Shown here: positions 6,693 to 9,239 of the stretch, in pieces
Position numbering within the stretch: the first letter of the stretch is position 1
Layout: the number at the start of each line of letters is the position of its first letter
Assembly (NCBI GenBank): GCA_964535875.1
Contig: CAZHUE010000111.1
Span: 1 to 9,239, forward strand
Reading direction: 5' to 3'
From: QPIN01 sp964535875
GTDB taxonomy: Bacteria; Pseudomonadota; Gammaproteobacteria; Methylococcales; Methylomonadaceae
DNA length: 9,239 nucleotides
The notes under the pieces: generated by a model
Told to the model about the DNA's origin: nothing
Database searches by the model: none
What the model saw: only the letters and a program-made list of their open reading frames with translations
Position numbers and translations under genes: made by a program

Positions 6693-6705
6693 TGTGAGTA
6701 TCACA
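6693..6705 (+). repeat. Short inverted repeat TGTGA-GTA-TCACA in the leader
   Basis: Perfect 5-bp arms around 3 nt lie 18 nt before the ATG at 6724. In the mRNA this could be a small hairpin near the weak ribosome site (AGG at 6713-6715). The half-sites look like CRP half-sites, but the CRP spacer is 6 nt, so it is not called a CRP site. Confidence 0.35.
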
Positions 6706-6723
6706 TATATATAGGTTTAAACA

Positions 6724-9239
6724 ATGTTAAAGCAATTTGTAAAACCAGCATTAGTCAGTGCAGTCCTATTCAATTTATCATTGAGTAGTGTTCCTGTAGT
6801 TTATGCTGCCAGTCCTAACCCTGATGATGTTTCAGGCTTATCCACTCTTACTTCTATATTTAAAGATTTCGATCAGATTTCTGATTATGCAAAGAAAGCA
6901 GTTGTTCGATTAGAGCTATTAGGGTTATTTAACGACCCATCATATTTTTCTCCACAACAATATGCTGACAAAGCATTTGCCAGGCAATTGTTAGGGACAC
7001 TCAATGATTTAGGTCATGGAGATGTAACATATTTAGAAGCCAAACAGCTTATTACTAAATATCTCATTAATAAAAAAACAGAGGCCAATATTGTTTTATC
7101 TTTTGATGGTTTTCTTTCTAAAAAAGGCTATCAAGATCAGGACATAATAACTCGTGAAGATTTAGCTTATTTGATGGCTCATGCTCGCGAAGCAGATATT
7201 ATAAAAAAAGGGTTGCCGATTCATAACCCTGCTATTGCTAATCCTGGCCCTTTGCTTGGGCCTACTGTTTTTCAGACAGGTTTTGATGATGCAGGGCAAC
7301 CAAGTTTTGATGGAAGTACTATTTCATTATTTCATCGTGCTAAAGGCAGTTTTAATACGACATTTAGTCATTCACCTATCTATACTTTACAAGTACACCC
7401 TGAGGTTTTTAAGTCTGTATCGGTGGGAGGGATTGAGGTTAGCGCCTTACAAGATTTATCAGCACAATTGGAAGTTGAGCTAACCGATGGAACAATTCAT
7501 CGAACACCCTTAACCTCGTTAGTTCCATTCAGTATACATGGTGCCGATGGAAAAGCAGGCGTAATTAGAATTGAAGATGGTTTGTTGGTTTTTGCCGATG
7601 ATTTGTTGGGTGATGTTGATAGCTTTATACTCAATGGACACGAGTTTACGGTTGATGACACGATTGACAGAATCAATAATCAGGCTTATTTTAATGGGGA
7701 TAAAAATAGTGAAGCGGTCGTTTCTGTTGTTATTGATGAACTGGAAAGTAAAGGTTTTTCACTACAAGACAGGCGGTTGATGACTCACAACTTAATTCTT
7801 ACCAAAACGGCTTTACAACAATCCAAATTATCACCGCTTAGTGCACCATTCAATACAATAGCGGGCCCAAGTAGTCGCTCAAGAAACTTTAAAGAGGGTC
7901 ATTTGTTTGCAACCTATCAATTGGTTGAAAAACTGCGCAACAAAGTGGAGGCAAAAGATACTAAAGCCATACGTGGTGAATTAAATAACTTGGATACACA
8001 ACAAAATTTATTGACTGGAACAAAAATTCTGACGGCAACTACATTGTTGCCCCACATCACAGCTTTATCAAATGCGCCTTTTTTACCGAATGAAGCACTC
8101 TCTTCCCGTGTTAAAAAATCAGGAGCCTTATTAGCTAGCGAACCCATTTCATTTCAATTTGATCGTTTAAAAAGAGCTGCTTTTATTCTGTTGGATGATA
8201 GCTTGTCCAATGGAAAAGCTAAGCATTTTGTAACAGATGGTAAAATTATTCGACGTGAAGATTCTGATTCACAGGCTTTTGCTCTTAGCGCAGGAAATTT
8301 TGAAGCGATTCCTTTACTTGTGAACCAATCCGTATTAATTGACGCTATTTACGATTATTTACAAGCTTATGAGGAGCTGATTCATTTAATTTCCGGAACT
8401 GAGTTTTCTGGCTCATTAACAGAACTAAATGAAGGTGATTTTGGGTCTATCAACAATGCATTTTCAAGCCCAATCCTTAGCCCTAAAATGGCAGCTATAA
8501 AAATTGGCGAATTAGACTTTACACTAGATATGTTAGCGACACCATCACATGTCCTTGAAACGCTATCACCTTCCAATGATCTGACTCAAAGCCGTCAAAC
8601 AGAAGGTTTTGGATTAGATTCAGCTTTAGATCCTTTCCCAATCCGTCTGGAAGAATACATTTGTGCCGGTAATGTGGTGACGGATATGGGGGAATTAATT
8701 GCAAAATCTCAACTTAACCCACTTGAACAGGGCGATTTAATTGATGACTTTTCCATAGGAGATGATGAAGACTGTAGATCAGCGATGACTAGCCCAAGAT
8801 ACCACCAATTACTGTTTGTTGATAATTTCCAATTACCTCCTTTTGGCCCAAGTGCAAAATTTATTTCTACACAAGGTATTGAAATTATCAATCGCTTGTT
8901 ATTATCCCCAGTAGAGTCAGATTTACCTATAGCTGATATCCGCTTAAGTTACAGATTATCTGAAGCAGAATTAAATCAAGCGCCTACGGCTAGAATAAAA
9001 AGTCGTAAAAAAGGTAGAGTCGGGCGCTTTTTGAAGTTAAATGCTAAACTTTCAAATGATACTGATAATGATTCATTACAATATCAATGGAAAGTTAAAT
9101 CGGGAAAAGCAATTATTTTTCAATCACGGTCTCGCTCTAAAGCAACTATTCTACCAATATCTACTGGTGATTTGGTTGTTGAATTACAAGTAAATGATGG
9201 AACTGCGAACAGCAAAACGGTTGAAAAGACTATTAAGAT
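6724..9239 (+). CDS. Large secreted protein with SLH-like N-terminus and PKD-like domain, C-terminus cut by window edge
   Basis: The frame is open for 838 codons from the ATG at 6724 to the right edge, so the protein is longer than seen. Residues 1-28 form a signal peptide (K3, K7, hydrophobic core, VYA before A29). Residues 46-93, starting FKDF and including AVVRLELLGLFNDPSYFSP, resemble an SLH module, and 100-160 a weaker second one (DIITREDLAYLMAHA). SLH modules bind envelope polymers in other bacteria. Residues about 220-330 look beta-rich, and 330-750 match nothing I recognise. Residues 753-838 resemble a PKD/immunoglobulin-like domain: NDTDNDSLQYQWKVKSG, then GDLVVELQVNDGTANS. The only cysteines seen lie in YICAG (about 646) and EDCRS (about 682), a possible disulfide pair. 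It is probably an envelope or extracellular adhesion or structural protein. It is divergent from the cytochrome-sigma operon and shares its promoter module, so it is a candidate sigma target. Confidence 0.82.
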   Translation, partial: MLKQFVKPALVSAVLFNLSLSSVPVVYAASPNPDDVSGLSTLTSIFKDFDQISDYAKKAVVRLELLGLFNDPSYFSPQQYADKAFARQLLGTLNDLGHGDVTYLEAKQLITKYLINKKTEANIVLSFDGFLSKKGYQDQDIITREDLAYLMAHAREADIIKKGLPIHNPAIANPGPLLGPTVFQTGFDDAGQPSFDGSTISLFHRAKGSFNTTFSHSPIYTLQVHPEVFKSVSVGGIEVSALQDLSAQLEVELTDGTIHRTPLTSLVPFSIHGADGKAGVIRIEDGLLVFADDLLGDVDSFILNGHEFTVDDTIDRINNQAYFNGDKNSEAVVSVVIDELESKGFSLQDRRLMTHNLILTKTALQQSKLSPLSAPFNTIAGPSSRSRNFKEGHLFATYQLVEKLRNKVEAKDTKAIRGELNNLDTQQNLLTGTKILTATTLLPHITALSNAPFLPNEALSSRVKKSGALLASEPISFQFDRLKRAAFILLDDSLSNGKAKHFVTDGKIIRREDSDSQAFALSAGNFEAIPLLVNQSVLIDAIYDYLQAYEELIHLISGTEFSGSLTELNEGDFGSINNAFSSPILSPKMAAIKIGELDFTLDMLATPSHVLETLSPSNDLTQSRQTEGFGLDSALDPFPIRLEEYICAGNVVTDMGELIAKSQLNPLEQGDLIDDFSIGDDEDCRSAMTSPRYHQLLFVDNFQLPPFGPSAKFISTQGIEIINRLLLSPVESDLPIADIRLSYRLSEAELNQAPTARIKSRKKGRVGRFLKLNAKLSNDTDNDSLQYQWKVKSGKAIIFQSRSRSKATILPISTGDLVVELQVNDGTANSKTVEKTIK

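Noticed and set aside
6693..6705. CRP-like site TGTGA...TCACA
   Set aside because: The half-sites match, but only 3 nt separate them instead of the 6 required by CRP, so it is kept only as an inverted repeat.
7235..7780. Plus-strand frames at 7235-7483 and 7571-7780 in another phase of the secreted-protein gene
   Set aside because: The main frame from 6724 is open throughout with a signal peptide and domain-like sequence; the alternatives are hydrophobic low-information shadows.
7917..8891. Minus-strand open frames opposite the secreted-protein gene
   Set aside because: All are short, lack ribosome sites and lie entirely within the long plus-strand frame.

Overview
The window is AT-rich protein-coding DNA (about 40% GC by eye) that looks like a gammaproteobacterium. 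The pointers are the LolD/YbbA-type ABC ATPase with a large FtsX-type permease, an MsbA-related half-transporter, a cytochrome P460-domain protein and a COG5662-type anti-sigma factor. The genus cannot be assigned from this window. There are seven protein-coding genes, two of them cut by the window edges. I saw no RNA genes, insertion sequences, CRISPR arrays or convincing rho-independent terminators.

Left part (1-4578), two ABC transport units transcribed divergently. On the minus strand an ATPase (2727 to 2032) is followed, with an ATGA overlap, by a large multi-pass permease (2035 leftwards, running off the edge). Together they resemble the YbbA/YbbP and LolCDE/MacB class, whose members usually extract substrates from the outer leaflet of the inner membrane or perform periplasmic mechanical work. 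On the plus strand, starting 90 bp away, is a full ABC exporter half-transporter (2818-4578) with an unusual LSVGQ signature motif.

Right part (4658-9239), a probable ECF sigma-factor regulatory island. A minus-strand operon runs cytochrome P460-family c-type cytochrome (6510-5986), then ECF sigma factor (5970-5461), then single-pass anti-sigma factor (5464-4658, ATGA overlap). Facing the other way, from 6724 past the right edge, is a long secreted protein. It has a signal peptide, SLH-like segments near its N-terminus and a PKD-like domain near residue 753-838.

The most informative observation is in the 213-bp gap between the operon and the secreted-protein gene. Each strand carries the same promoter-like module, TGGAAT, 13 or 14 nt, then AAGTGTTAAC, facing its own gene and followed at identical spacing by GCTA. 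Read as -35 GGAAT and -10 TGTTAAC separated by 16 or 17 nt, this fits ECF promoter geometry. The inferred model is that the sigma factor drives its own operon (with the periplasmic heme protein as first gene) and the divergent envelope protein, held in check by the membrane anti-sigma factor. The signal is unknown; a redox or nitrogen-oxide cue is a guess from the cytochrome P460 family only.
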